Origin: an uncultured Jannaschia sp.
GTDB lineage: Bacteria; Pseudomonadota; Alphaproteobacteria; Rhodobacterales; Rhodobacteraceae
Assembly (NCBI RefSeq): GCF_947503795.1
Contig: NZ_CANNEZ010000002.1
Location: 124,001 to 188,000 of the forward strand
Direction of reading: 5' to 3'
Length of the DNA: 64,000 bases
Below, piece after piece: positions 28,408-38,036 of the stretch. The position numbers and the translations under genes were made by a program. The notes beneath the pieces were generated by a model that was not told the DNA's origin, made no database searches, and saw only the letters and a program-made list of their open reading frames with translations. Position 1 is the stretch's first letter, and each line of letters starts with the position of its first letter.

Positions 28408-28477
28408 CAGGATCGTTCCTCTTCGCGTTTTTGTGTCGTGCTGTCCGTACCCGAGATTGGCCCTCGGCGACCAGAGT

Positions 28478-29836
28478 TCAAGAAAGCGACCGCACAGGGT
28501 CCTTCAGGGTGACCATCTCCTCGGCCATCGAGGGATGGATCGCGCAGGTCCGGTCGAAATCCTCCTTCGTGGCGCCCATCTTCATGGCCACCGCGACGAA
28601 TTGCATCATCTCGGCAGCACCCGGCCCGATGATCGTGGCGCCGGTGACCTTGCCGCTCTCCTTCGAGACCAGCATCTTGAAGAGCACCCGCTCCTCGTCG
28701 CCCGCGAAGGCCTGACGCATGGGCCGGAAGGCGGTCGCGTAGACATCGGTCGGCTCCTTCTCCTCGGCCTCCTCCTCGGTCAGGCCGCAGGTCGCCATCT
28801 CGGGCTGGGTGAAGGTGGCCGACGGGATCAGGTCGTAATCCATCGCCGTCTTCTCGCCCTTGAAGACCGTCTTGTGAAAGGCGACGGCCTCGCGGATGGC
28901 CACGGGGGTCAGTTCGACCTTCCCGATCACGTCGCCCAGCGCGAAGATCGAGGGCACCGCCGTCTGGCCGTATTCGTCGACGCAGATCGCGCCCTGCCGG
29001 TTCAGCTCGACGCCGATCTCCTCGAGGCCCAGCCCCTTGGTGTTCGGCTTGCGCCCCGTCGCCCAGAGCATCGCGTCGAACACCTCCTCGTGCCCGTTCG
29101 AGCCCTTGACCCAGATGCCGCCATCCCGCTCCTCGATGGCGGTCGGCGCGCAGCCGGTGTGGATCGTGATACCGCGCTGCTGCATGCAATCGGCGACATG
29201 GCCCCGCGCCTCGTCGTCGAAGCCGCGCAGGATCTGCGCCTTGCGGATGAACATCGAAGTCTCGACGCCCATCCCGTTGAACACGCCCGCGAACTCGCAG
29301 CCGATATATCCGCCGCCCACGATCAGGAGTTTCTTGGGCAACGCCTCGAGGTGGAACACGTCGTCCGACACGATGCCCAGATCGGCATTCTCCATGTCGG
29401 GGCGCACCGGGTGGCCACCGACGGCGATCAGGATGTGCTTGGCGGTCTTGGTGGTCCCGTCCGCCAGCTCGACGGTATGGGCATCCGTGAGGCGGGCCCG
29501 CTGCTTGAAGATCTCGACACCCGCCTTCTCGGCATTGGTCTCGTAGGCGTTTTCGAGCCGGTCCAGCTCGGAATGCATCCGGTCACGGAAGGCGTCCCAG
29601 TCGAAGCGACCCGGCTCGGCGTCCCAGCCGTAATTGCGCGCCAGATCAACGGTCCACGGCATCTCGGAGGCGAAGACCATCAGCTTCTTCGGGACGCAGC
29701 CACGGATCACGCAGGTGCCGCCCATGCGACTTTCCTCGGCCAGCGCGACCTTGTGCCCGTCGAGCGCGGTCAGCCGTGCGGCGCGGACTCCCCCCGAACC
29801 ACCGCCGAGGACGAAGAGATCATAGTCGAATTCCAT
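28478..29836 (-). CDS. gor: Glutathione-disulfide reductase
   Basis: A 452-residue FAD/NADPH flavoprotein that keeps glutathione reduced. The FAD motif GGGSGGVRAAR opens the protein; the redox-active disulphide is Cys42 and Cys47 in GGTCVIRGCVPKK; NADPH motif GGGYIGCEFAGVF; and the C-terminal His-Pro-x-x-x-E-E in IHPSMAEEMV supplies the base for the other subunit. Neighbours rpiA and hflK lie on the same strand. The pentose phosphate enzyme next door is consistent with NADPH supply but this may be chance. Confidence 0.94.
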   Translation of the reverse strand: MEFDYDLFVLGGGSGGVRAARLTALDGHKVALAEESRMGGTCVIRGCVPKKLMVFASEMPWTVDLARNYGWDAEPGRFDWDAFRDRMHSELDRLENAYETNAEKAGVEIFKQRARLTDAHTVELADGTTKTAKHILIAVGGHPVRPDMENADLGIVSDDVFHLEALPKKLLIVGGGYIGCEFAGVFNGMGVETSMFIRKAQILRGFDDEARGHVADCMQQRGITIHTGCAPTAIEERDGGIWVKGSNGHEEVFDAMLWATGRKPNTKGLGLEEIGVELNRQGAICVDEYGQTAVPSIFALGDVIGKVELTPVAIREAVAFHKTVFKGEKTAMDYDLIPSATFTQPEMATCGLTEEEAEEKEPTDVYATAFRPMRQAFAGDEERVLFKMLVSKESGKVTGATIIGPGAAEMMQFVAVAMKMGATKEDFDRTCAIHPSMAEEMVTLKDPVRSLS

Positions 29837-29933
29837 GGGGTGATCCTCTCTCCGGCTGGCACCGGCCTATCCCGCGGCCACCCGACCCTCAAGGGCCGGC
29901 GGCACCGGCTGCCTGCCGGCTCCGGCGCGGGTG

Positions 29934-30722
29934 TCAGTCGGCGACGTCCACGAACAAGTTGTCGTCGTCGCGAATGTCGATCTGCTCGTGGGTCAGCGTG
30001 CCGCGATTGATGTCGCGCACCTCGACCGACCCGTCCGCCGTCCCGACCACCACGACATCGCACATGTCGAGAAAAAGGCCGTTCTCGACCACGCCGGGGA
30101 TCTGGTTGAGCACCAGCGCCAGTTGCCGCGGATTGCCGATGCGCCGCAGGTGCAGATCGAGGATCAGGTTGCCTTCGTCCGTGCGGTAGGGCGCGTCGCG
30201 GTTGAGCCGCAGCGTGACTGAACGGCCCGCGACGTCCATCCCGATCAGGCTCTCCTCGATCAGGGCCTTCGTGGTCTGCCAGCCGAAGGGGATGACCTCG
30301 ACCGGCAGGGGGAAGGCGCCGAGGTGATCGACCAGCTTCGAGGCGTCGGTGATGACGACCATCATGTCCGACGCGGTGGCCACGATCTTCTCCTGCAACA
30401 GCGCGCCGCCGCCGCCCTTGATCAGGCTGAGATCGGCATCGAACTCGTCGGCCCCATCGATCGTCAGGTCGAGCCACTTGACGTCTTCGAGGGTCGCCAC
30501 CGGCACACCGCATTGCCGCGCGAGGTCAGCCGTGCGGCTGGAGGTCGGCACGCCGGTGACGCGCAGGCCGTCCTGGCGCACCATCTCGCCCAAGCACCGG
30601 ACCATCCACGCGGCGGTCGAACCGGTGCCCAGACCGACGCGCATCCCGTCCTGCACGTAATCCAGCGCCCGCTTCGCCGAGACGTATTTTGCCATGTCGA
30701 TCGGATTGGGCTTGGCGGCCAT
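29934..30722 (-). CDS. rpiA: Ribose-5-phosphate isomerase A
   Basis: A 262-residue RpiA converting ribose 5-phosphate and ribulose 5-phosphate. Motifs are GLGTGSTAAWM, DGADEFDADLSLIKGGGGAL and the catalytic EKIVA segment. The start at 30722 (MAAKPNPIDMAKYVSAKRAL) has AAGGGA upstream; the open frame continues without similarity. It lies downstream of the thiamine pyrophosphokinase gene and upstream of gor on the same strand. Confidence 0.95.
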   Translation of the reverse strand: MAAKPNPIDMAKYVSAKRALDYVQDGMRVGLGTGSTAAWMVRCLGEMVRQDGLRVTGVPTSSRTADLARQCGVPVATLEDVKWLDLTIDGADEFDADLSLIKGGGGALLQEKIVATASDMMVVITDASKLVDHLGAFPLPVEVIPFGWQTTKALIEESLIGMDVAGRSVTLRLNRDAPYRTDEGNLILDLHLRRIGNPRQLALVLNQIPGVVENGLFLDMCDVVVVGTADGSVEVRDINRGTLTHEQIDIRDDDNLFVDVAD

Positions 30723-30753
30723 CTGATGTCCCTTCCCCTGCGGTCCGCGGCGG

Positions 30754-31455
30754 TTATAGCGACCGGGCTTCCGCACGGACAGGCCCGAATTGGAGCCCCT
30801 CCATCAGCGCTCCGAGTGCCGATGCGGGCACCAGCACGAGACATGGCCCCTCGAGATGCAGGCGCACCGGCCCTGTCGCGCGATTCGACGTCCCCACCCG
30901 CCCGTCGGGGGTCAGGACCAGCCCGTCGATCGGCCACTGGAGACCCTCGGACCGCCCCGTGACCCGTCCCATCGGCCAGAGCGAGACGCGCGTGCCCGGC
31001 GAGAGGTCCAGCGCCAGATCGGCCGGCGCGCAGGCGATGGCGTCGACGGCATCCAGAAGCACGACCGGCGCGCCGCTCCGCGCAAGCTCGGTCAGGCAGG
31101 CGAGCGTGTGGTCGGTGCGACCGCCAAGGAACCCCACGGCCAGCGTAAAGGCCGCCGGTGCTGTGCGGAGCGCCTTGGCGAAATCCGTGCTATCCTGCTC
31201 GGCGATGGGGACGAGTCGGTCCGCGAAGGCCGCGCGCGCCGCCCCGGAGACCGAATCCATGTCGCCGATCACCGCGTCGGGGACATGTCCGGCCGTCAGG
31301 AGCGCATCCGCGCCGCCATCTGCCGCGATCAGCCGCGGCGCCCGGCTTAAGGCTTCGTCAAGGACGGGCATGCTAACCGGTCCCCCACCGACAAGCGTCT
31401 GGCCCGAAGGCGCGAAAGGGACGGATCGGTGGACGGTTGGTTTCGAATCTGGCAA
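30754..31455 (-). CDS. Thiamine diphosphokinase
   Basis: A ~233-residue thiamine pyrophosphokinase (thiN family) that converts thiamine to thiamine diphosphate. Motifs are LIAADGGADALL, VIGDMDSVSG, EQDSTDFAKAL and GFLGGRTDHTLA. The ATG at 31371 would cut off the first beta strand with LVGGGP, which the family needs. A TTG at 31455 gives the full protein and has a GAGGG seven bases upstream, so it is preferred. It is divergent from the acidic protein gene; the ~120-bp gap holds both promoters. The antisense of the acidic gene joins this frame by chance. Confidence 0.82.
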   Translation of the reverse strand: MPDSKPTVHRSVPFAPSGQTLVGGGPVSMPVLDEALSRAPRLIAADGGADALLTAGHVPDAVIGDMDSVSGAARAAFADRLVPIAEQDSTDFAKALRTAPAAFTLAVGFLGGRTDHTLACLTELARSGAPVVLLDAVDAIACAPADLALDLSPGTRVSLWPMGRVTGRSEGLQWPIDGLVLTPDGRVGTSNRATGPVRLHLEGPCLVLVPASALGALMEGLQFGPVRAEARSL

Positions 31456-31578
31456 AAATCCGCCCTCGAATTCGTTAAATTGTCCCGAAGCGGGCACGAT
31501 TTGAATGGAATCAGCCCGTTTAGTGCACGGTGAAGTGAAACAGGTTTCCCTCCGGGGATGCAAAGTGAGGGTGAAGAC

Positions 31579-33870
31579 ATGGTTCCCGCCAACAAGATAC
31601 TCACAGTCGCCTACGGCACCTTCTCGTGCACGCTGGAAGGCTTCGACGATCCGTTCTCGACGATGACCGACATCGCGGAGTATTTCCGCGATCTCGCCGA
31701 AGGTGACCGGTTCTTCGGGGCCGAACCCCCGACCCCTGACATGGCCACGCTGCGCCTGATCGCCGAGGCCCGAGCCAATCGCACGGTCGACGCCCAGCCC
31801 GAGGACGGCGGCGTCGTGCTGCGCCCCGCCGCGCTGGCCGCCGATGCGCCCGCCAACGAGGCCCCCTTCGCCGACGACACGAGCGACGACACCCGCGACG
31901 AGGCGGTGGCCGAGGCCCCGATCGCCGTCGTGGCGCCGGTTCCCGTGCCCGAGGTCGCCGAGACGCCCGAACCCGCACAAGACGACAGCGCCGTGGCCGA
32001 GGCGGTCGCCGACGCGTCCGACGACCAGCCCGAGATCCCCGAGGTCGAAGCCGTCGCGACGGACGAAGCCCCCGATGCCGCGCCTGCCGATGCCGCCCCT
32101 GCCAAGGACGAAGCTGCCGAGGACGAGGCCGCCGAGGACGGCGTCGCCGCCAAGCTGGCCCGCATCCGTGGCATGGTCGATGCCGACCGCGCCGCCGAGG
32201 ACGGCTATACCGAGGACGAACATGCCGACGAGATCGGCGCGACGATCGTCTCGGACGACATCGCGGCCGCCTTCGCCGACACCGCGCCCGAGGATATCGC
32301 GCCCGAAACCCCCGCGGAGGAGACCGCCGAGGACGAGATCGTCGAAGACGAGACCGCCGAAGACGAAAGCGGCATTGCCGCCGATGTCGAGGCGATGCTG
32401 AACGACGCCGACGACACCGAGGCCGAGGCGACCCCCGCGATCGCCGAGACCCCCGATACTGACGCCGAGCCGCCCCGTGCCCGCCGGATCCGCGTCCGCC
32501 GTCTGCGCCGCGCCCAGGCCGCCGCCGAGGCTGCCGAAGCCAATGATGCGGCCGAACCCGCCGAGCCGGAGCTTCCCGAAGCGGAGGAGGCCGACCTGAT
32601 GTCCGAGCTCGCCGCGATCGAGGCCGAGCTGACCCGCGACGCCACCGGCCCCGAGGTCGAGACCGCGTCCGAGGATCAGGCCGAGATGCCCGAGGATGAC
32701 GACAACCTGCCGTCGCTCGATGATCTCGACGACAGCGATCTTCTGGCCGAACTCGCCGCCATCCGCGCCGCGACCACGTCCGAAGACGCCGTCTCCGACA
32801 CCCCCGAGGCCGAGGCGGAGGACGCCGCCACCGAAACTGGTGCCGCCGAAGACGAGGCGCCGGCCAGCGCCCCCGACGCCATCGCCGCCTCCGACGAGAC
32901 CCCCGAGGCCGACACGCCCGCCGCCGAGGACGAAGCGACCGAAAGCAATGCGGACGCCATCGCCGCCGAAGCGGATGCGGAGACGGAGGATGCGGCCGAA
33001 ACGGACGAGACCGACGCGGACGAGGCCGAGGCGGATCACCGCGCGGGCGACATTCGCGATGCCATCGACATCGAGGAGATCGCGATCGCCCCTTCGAAGG
33101 GATACGAGCCCGAGGTCGACGAGACGGACGCCGAACCCCAGGCCGCGGCACCCGACGACCGCGACATGGAGCGTCTCTTCGCGGCGACCGACAGCCGGCT
33201 GTCGGGCGAGGACACCTCGCGCCGCCATGCCAACATCTCGCACCTGAAGGCCGCGGTTGCAGCCCGTCGCGCCGATGGGCCGGTCGAAGCCGCCAAGTCC
33301 GACGACACCGGCGCCTACCGCGAGGATCTGGCCAACACGGTCCGCCCGCGCCGCGCCGCCCGCCCGGCCGAGGGCCGGACGGACCGTCCGCAGCGCCCCG
33401 AGCGTCCGGGCCCCCTGGTGCTCGTCTCCGAGCAGCGCGTCGAGGATGCGCCCGCCGCCGACCCGACCCCCGCGGCCCCCGTCCAGCCCCGCCGTGCGGC
33501 GCGGCAGACCGAGGCCGAAGCCCGCGAGGCCGAGATGCTGCGCGACGCGGCCAATGGATCGAGCGAGGCCGTCGCCTCGGACGCGCAGGATTTCGAGGCC
33601 TTCGCCGCCGATCGCGGTGCGGTCGACCTGCCCGAGATCCTGCAGGCCGCGGCCGTCTACTCGACCAAGGTCATGGGCCACGAGAGCTTCTCGCGCCCCC
33701 GTCTCCTGCATCTCGCCGCCGAGGCGGTCGACGATCTGAGCCGCGAGGACGGTCTGCGCGGGTTCGGCCAGCTCTTGCGCGACGGCACCATCCGCAAGAT
33801 CAGCCGCGGCGAATTCGCCCTGGGCGAAGATGGCCGCTTCGGCGAAAAGACGACCCGCCGCGCCGGCTGA
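31579..33870 (+). CDS. Large acidic, mostly disordered protein of unknown function
   Basis: A 763-residue protein. Residues ~1-70 look ordered and carry the motif ILTVAYGTFSCTLEGF, EYFRDLAEGDRFFGAE. Residues ~75-640 are a low-complexity Ala/Glu/Asp/Pro/Thr stretch with many EDE and AAE repeats, broken at ~300 by an arginine-rich patch (RRIRVRRLRRAQ) and again around 590. The last ~100 residues look helical and ordered (DLPEILQAAAVYSTKVMGHE, SRPRLLHLAAEAVDDL). No signal peptide or membrane helix. ATG 31579 has GAGGG seven bases upstream; an in-frame ATG at 31558 has none. I recall the N terminus from other Rhodobacterales but not a function. Confidence 0.85.
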   Translation: MVPANKILTVAYGTFSCTLEGFDDPFSTMTDIAEYFRDLAEGDRFFGAEPPTPDMATLRLIAEARANRTVDAQPEDGGVVLRPAALAADAPANEAPFADDTSDDTRDEAVAEAPIAVVAPVPVPEVAETPEPAQDDSAVAEAVADASDDQPEIPEVEAVATDEAPDAAPADAAPAKDEAAEDEAAEDGVAAKLARIRGMVDADRAAEDGYTEDEHADEIGATIVSDDIAAAFADTAPEDIAPETPAEETAEDEIVEDETAEDESGIAADVEAMLNDADDTEAEATPAIAETPDTDAEPPRARRIRVRRLRRAQAAAEAAEANDAAEPAEPELPEAEEADLMSELAAIEAELTRDATGPEVETASEDQAEMPEDDDNLPSLDDLDDSDLLAELAAIRAATTSEDAVSDTPEAEAEDAATETGAAEDEAPASAPDAIAASDETPEADTPAAEDEATESNADAIAAEADAETEDAAETDETDADEAEADHRAGDIRDAIDIEEIAIAPSKGYEPEVDETDAEPQAAAPDDRDMERLFAATDSRLSGEDTSRRHANISHLKAAVAARRADGPVEAAKSDDTGAYREDLANTVRPRRAARPAEGRTDRPQRPERPGPLVLVSEQRVEDAPAADPTPAAPVQPRRAARQTEAEAREAEMLRDAANGSSEAVASDAQDFEAFAADRGAVDLPEILQAAAVYSTKVMGHESFSRPRLLHLAAEAVDDLSREDGLRGFGQLLRDGTIRKISRGEFALGEDGRFGEKTTRRAG

Positions 33871-33892
33871 CCCCTGAACAACCGAGCAGTCG

Positions 33893-33928
33893 AACCGGCC
33901 CGCCATGGCAACATGGCGGGCCGGTTTT
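33893..33928 (+). terminator. Strong Rho-independent terminator after the acidic protein gene
   Basis: A perfect 15-bp stem (AACCGGCCCGCCATG at 33893 and its complement at 33912) closed by a GCAA (GNRA) tetraloop and followed by TT. It lies 23 bp after the stop. The rest of the gap to 34126 shows nothing recognisable. Confidence 0.85.
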
Positions 33929-34125
33929 CGTCCGGGCTAGCGGGCTCGACGACACCTGTCGGATCCATTGGCGACACTCGGCGCTATCGGAGGCCGCGAT
34001 GAAGCGCTGATCCGCGCCCTGATCCACGGTGCCGGCCCTGCGCCTCGACCGAGCGATGTCGGAGCGCGGCACCCCTTCGCATCGGCCCCGAACGAAGCGA
34101 TGGGCCCGCGCGGGCGGCGCGCCGA

Positions 34126-34356
34126 CTAGTCGTCGCGCGGCGGGGCATCCGGGTCGGGTTGGCCGACGCCGCGGAAGATGCTCTTGAACGGAAGGACCCA
34201 GAGGATGCCCAGCGCGGCATAGATGACGAATTCGAGCCAGATCGGCGGGCGGTCGAACAGGTTCACCACCGAGACCGCGACCACGACGTAAAGCGGCAGC
34301 CCGACGATCAGGATCAGGAAGGCGAGGCGTTTGCGGGTCTTGTAGCGGAGCGCCAT
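34126..34356 (-). CDS. DUF2842 family membrane protein
   Basis: A 76-residue protein with two membrane helices (LAFLILIVGLPLYVVVAV and EFVIYAALGILWVLPF) and the end FRGVGQPDPDAPPRDD. This matches the DUF2842 pattern common in alphaproteobacteria. It is one base downstream of purA on the same strand, so co-transcribed. Function unknown. Confidence 0.85.
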   Translation of the reverse strand: MALRYKTRKRLAFLILIVGLPLYVVVAVSVVNLFDRPPIWLEFVIYAALGILWVLPFKSIFRGVGQPDPDAPPRDD

Positions 34357-34357
34357 G

Positions 34358-35653
34358 TCAATCCTCGAACGGGTCGGTGACGAGGATCGTGTCCTCGCGC
34401 TCGGGCGAGGTCGAGAGCAGCGCCACCGGGCAGGAAATCAGCTCTTCGACGCGCCGGACATACTTGATCGCGTTGGCGGGCAGGTCGGCCCAGCTCCGCG
34501 CGCCTTCGGTCGATTCCGACCAGCCGGGCATCTCCTCGTAGATCGGCGTGCAGCGGGCCTGCGCGTCGGCCGCGAAGGGCAGATGGTCGATCCGCGCACC
34601 GTCGAGTTCGTATCCGACGCAGATCTTCAACGTCTCGAACCCGTCGAGCACGTCGAGCTTGGTCAGCGCGATGCCGTTCATGCCGCTGGTCGCGCAGGTC
34701 TGGCGAACCAGAACCGCATCGAACCAGCCGCAGCGGCGCTTGCGCCCCGTCACCGTGCCGAACTCGTGCCCGCGTTCGCCCAGCCGCTGGCCATCGGCAT
34801 CGTCGAGCTCGGCGGGGAACGGGCCTTCGCCCACCCGCGTCGTGTAGGCCTTGACGATGCCGAGGACGAAATCGATGGCGCCCGGCCCGATCCCGGTGCC
34901 CGTCGCGGCCTGCCCGGCGATGACGTTGGACGAGGTCACGAAGGGATAGGTCCCGAAATCGATGTCCAGAAGCGCGCCCTGCGCCCCTTCGAACAGGATG
35001 CGGCGCCCGCGGCGGCGCTTTTCGTCCAGCACCTTCCAGACGGGGGCCGCGTATTGGAGCACCTCGTCCGCGATCTCGGTGAGCTGCGCGAGGAGCGCGG
35101 CCCGGTCGACGGGCTCCATCCCGAGGCCGCGGCGGAGCGCGTCGTGATGGGCGAGCGCACGGTCGACGCGGGCCTCGAGCGTCGCCGCATCGGCGAGGTC
35201 GGCGACCCGGATCGCGCGTCGCCCGACCTTGTCCTCGTAGGCCGGACCTATGCCGCGCCCGGTCGTGCCGATCTTCGTGCCCGCCGAGGATGCGGCCTCG
35301 CGGGCGCGGTCGAGCTCGCCGTGGATCGGCAGGATCAGCGGCGTATTCTCGGCAATCATCAGGGTTTCGGGCGTGATCTCGACGCCCTGGCCACGAAGAC
35401 CCTCGATTTCGGCCACGAGATGCCAGGGGTCGAGCACGACGCCGTTCCCGATCACCGAGAGCTTTCCGCCGCGCACGATCCCCGAGGGCAGCAGCGACAG
35501 CTTGAAGACCGTGCCGTCGATGACCAGCGTGTGACCCGCGTTGTGCCCGCCCTGAAAGCGCGCGATCACGTCCGCGCGTTCCGACAGCCAGTCGACGATC
35601 TTGCCCTTGCCCTCGTCGCCCCATTGGGCGCCGACCACCACCACGTTGGCCAT
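34358..35653 (-). CDS. purA: Adenylosuccinate synthetase
   Basis: A 431-residue PurA joining IMP and aspartate with GTP hydrolysis. Motifs are [43 protein letters not shown] and [10 protein letters not shown]. The GTP-binding C-terminal region ([12 protein letters not shown]) is intact. It diverges from secG; a long hairpin (35693-35753) lies in the shared upstream region. Confidence 0.97.
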   Translation of the reverse strand: MANVVVVGAQWGDEGKGKIVDWLSERADVIARFQGGHNAGHTLVIDGTVFKLSLLPSGIVRGGKLSVIGNGVVLDPWHLVAEIEGLRGQGVEITPETLMIAENTPLILPIHGELDRAREAASSAGTKIGTTGRGIGPAYEDKVGRRAIRVADLADAATLEARVDRALAHHDALRRGLGMEPVDRAALLAQLTEIADEVLQYAAPVWKVLDEKRRRGRRILFEGAQGALLDIDFGTYPFVTSSNVIAGQAATGTGIGPGAIDFVLGIVKAYTTRVGEGPFPAELDDADGQRLGERGHEFGTVTGRKRRCGWFDAVLVRQTCATSGMNGIALTKLDVLDGFETLKICVGYELDGARIDHLPFAADAQARCTPIYEEMPGWSESTEGARSWADLPANAIKYVRRVEELISCPVALLSTSPEREDTILVTDPFED

Positions 35654-35692
35654 GAGCCGTCTCCATCACCGCGATAAGGAATGTCGAAAATC

Positions 35693-35753
35693 CGGCCCCC
35701 CGATAGCGAATGCCGCGCCGGGGCGAAACCCGCCATTCGGGGTCGGGGGGCCG
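35693..35753. repeat. Long imperfect hairpin between purA and secG
   Basis: The 20-bp arms at 35693-35712 and 35734-35753 match at 17 positions: CGGCCCCCCGA then three mismatches then CGAATG. The loop is 21 bases. It is in the shared 5' region of two divergent genes, so it might affect either leader, or be a dispersed repeat. Confidence 0.5.
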
Positions 35754-35820
35754 CGCCGGGGTCTTGCGGGTCTCGGGGACGGTCTCTAGGTAGCGCGGAT
35801 CGAAGCGAAGCGGGCCGTCC

Positions 35821-36168
35821 ATGGAAAACGTCATCCTCGTCATCCACCTGATCCTGGCCCTCGGGCTGATCGGGATCGTGCTGCTCCAGCGCTCCGAGGG
35901 CGGTGGCCTCGGCATGGGTGGCGGCGGTGGCGCGGTCACCGGTCGGCAGGCCGCGACCGCGATGACCAAGCTGACCTGGCTCTTGGCGATCGCGTTCCTC
36001 GCGACGTCGATCACGCTGACGGTTCTGGCCGCGTCGGACAGCGCGGGTGGCTCGGTCGTCGACAGCGTGCCCGAGGGCGAGGCCGCGGTCCCGTCCGTGC
36101 CGTCGGGCGAGTCGCTGCTGCCGCCGTCGACCGGCGATCAGCCGCTGACGCCGCCCCGGTCGGAATAG
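35821..36168 (+). CDS. secG: Preprotein translocase subunit SecG
   Basis: A 115-residue protein with two membrane helices and the glycine-rich loop QRSEGGGLGMGGGGGAVTGRQ, the hallmark of SecG, the accessory subunit of the SecYEG channel. The Ser/Pro/Glu-rich tail of ~45 residues is longer than in E. coli SecG. Followed by pyrG on the same strand after 145 bp. Confidence 0.93.
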   Translation: MENVILVIHLILALGLIGIVLLQRSEGGGLGMGGGGGAVTGRQAATAMTKLTWLLAIAFLATSITLTVLAASDSAGGSVVDSVPEGEAAVPSVPSGESLLPPSTGDQPLTPPRSE

Positions 36169-36313
36169 ACCATATCTAGGACGAACGGGACGTCGGGTCT
36201 CAGGATGTAGCGCGCGCGGTTGCGCGCCGCGCGAAATGCCTGTACCCGTCAAATCCCGTGATTGGTGATTCCGGTGCGACCAGAATCAGAGCGCTTCGCG
36301 GGGTAATTCGAAC

Positions 36314-37957
36314 ATGGCACGCTACATCTTCATCACCGGCGGGGTGGTGTCGTCGCTGGGCAAGGGGCTGGCCTCGGCCGCGCTCGGCGCGCTCCTGCAG
36401 GCGCGGGGCTATACCGTGCGGCTGCGCAAGCTCGACCCCTATCTCAACGTCGATCCCGGCACGATGAGCCCGTTCGAGCATGGCGAGGTCTTCGTCACCG
36501 ATGACGGTGCCGAGACGGATCTCGACCTCGGGCATTACGAGCGCTTCACCGGCGTCGCGGCGCGCGGGACGGATTCGATCAGTTCGGGCCGGGTCTATTC
36601 CACCGTGCTCGAGAAGGAGCGGCGGGGCGACTATCTCGGCAAGACGATCCAGGTGATCCCGCACGTCACCAACGAGATCAAGGAGTTCCTGCATATCGGC
36701 GCCGACGAGGTCGATTTCATGCTCTGCGAGATCGGCGGGACGGTCGGCGATATCGAGGGCCTGCCCTTCTTCGAGGCGATCCGGCAGTTCGGGCAGGAGC
36801 AGCCGCGCGGCCAATGCGTGCTGATGCACCTGACGCTCCTGCCCTACATCAAGGCGTCGGGCGAGCTGAAGACCAAGCCGACGCAGCATTCGGTCAAGGA
36901 GCTGCGCTCGATCGGTCTGGCCCCCGATATCCTCGTCTGCCGCTCCGAGGGGCCGATCCCCGTCAAGGAGCGCGAGAAGCTGGCGCTGTTCTGCAATGTG
37001 CGCCCCGATAGCGTGATCGCCGCACAGGATCTCAAGTCGATCTACGAAGCACCGCTCGCCTATCACGCCGAAGGACTCGATCAGGCGGTTCTGGACGCGT
37101 TCGGCATCTCGCCCGCGCCGCGGCCCAATCTCGACCGTTGGGAAGATGTGGTCGACCGCATCCACAATACCGACGGCGAGGTGCGCGTCGCCATCGTCGG
37201 CAAATACACCCAGCTCGAGGACGCATATAAATCCATCGCCGAGGCGCTGACCCATGGCGGCATGGCGAACCGCGTGAAGGTGCGCGCGGAGTGGATCGAC
37301 AGCGCGCTCTTCGAGGACGGGGACGTGGCGTCCCAACTGGCCGGCTTCCACGCGATCCTCGTGCCCGGCGGCTTCGGCGAGCGGGGGACCGAGGGCAAGA
37401 TCAAGGCGGCGCAATTCGCGCGCGAGCGGGGCGTGCCCTATCTGGGCATCTGCCTCGGCATGCAGATGGCCGTGATCGAGGCGGCGCGGAACCTTGCCGA
37501 CATGGGCGACGCGATGTCCGAGGAGTTCAGCGAAGGCGTCGATCCGCGCAACTTCACGCCCGTGGTCTATCACCTGAAGGAATGGGTGCAGGGCAACGCC
37601 AAGGTCACGCGCAAGAAGGATGACGACAAGGGCGGCACGATGCGGCTGGGCGCCTATGACGCAGTGCTGGCCGAAGGATCGCGGGTGGCCGATGCCTACG
37701 GCGAGACCGCCATCGAGGAGCGCCACCGCCATCGCTACGAAGTGGATATCAAGTTCCGCGAGCAGCTCGAGGATCAGGGCCTGATCTTCTCGGGCCTGTC
37801 GCCGGACGGCCGCCTGCCCGAGATCGTCGAGGTCAAGGACCACCCGTGGTATATCGGCGTGCAGTTCCACCCCGAGCTGAAATCGAAGCCCTTCGCGCCG
37901 CATCCGCTGTTCGCCGATTTCGTGCGCGCCGCAAAGGACCAGTCGCGGCTGGTGTGA
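36314..37957 (+). CDS. pyrG: CTP synthase
   Basis: A 547-residue CTP synthase: synthetase domain [18 protein letters not shown] and [14 protein letters not shown] with KDDD-like ATP site, then a C-terminal glutaminase domain with nucleophile in [11 protein letters not shown] and the pair in [10 protein letters not shown]. It aminates UTP to CTP using glutamine. The gene follows secG; gene order secG-pyrG is usual in alphaproteobacteria. Confidence 0.97.
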   Translation: MARYIFITGGVVSSLGKGLASAALGALLQARGYTVRLRKLDPYLNVDPGTMSPFEHGEVFVTDDGAETDLDLGHYERFTGVAARGTDSISSGRVYSTVLEKERRGDYLGKTIQVIPHVTNEIKEFLHIGADEVDFMLCEIGGTVGDIEGLPFFEAIRQFGQEQPRGQCVLMHLTLLPYIKASGELKTKPTQHSVKELRSIGLAPDILVCRSEGPIPVKEREKLALFCNVRPDSVIAAQDLKSIYEAPLAYHAEGLDQAVLDAFGISPAPRPNLDRWEDVVDRIHNTDGEVRVAIVGKYTQLEDAYKSIAEALTHGGMANRVKVRAEWIDSALFEDGDVASQLAGFHAILVPGGFGERGTEGKIKAAQFARERGVPYLGICLGMQMAVIEAARNLADMGDAMSEEFSEGVDPRNFTPVVYHLKEWVQGNAKVTRKKDDDKGGTMRLGAYDAVLAEGSRVADAYGETAIEERHRHRYEVDIKFREQLEDQGLIFSGLSPDGRLPEIVEVKDHPWYIGVQFHPELKSKPFAPHPLFADFVRAAKDQSRLV

Positions 37958-37979
37958 CGTGCGTGCCGCGGCGTCGGCG

Positions 37980-38005
37980 GGAACCCCCGCCACCCGCCAT
38001 TCGTT
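37980..38005 (+). promoter_or_regulatory. EcfG-type general stress promoter upstream of csbD
   Basis: GGAAC at 37980 and CGTT at 38002 are separated by 17 bp, an exact fit to the alphaproteobacterial EcfG consensus (GGAAC-N16-17-CGTT). A ribosome site ACGGAGGA follows at ~38021 and the csbD ATG at 38037, giving a short normal leader. Confidence 0.7.
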
Positions 38006-38036
38006 CTGCAAGTACCTGCAAACGGAGGATCATCCC

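Noticed and set aside
30754-33906. A 1050-codon minus-strand open frame
   Set aside because: Only the part up to 31455 has real protein similarity (thiamine diphosphokinase). The rest is the antisense of the acidic-protein gene, where biased GC-rich codons keep the opposite frame open.
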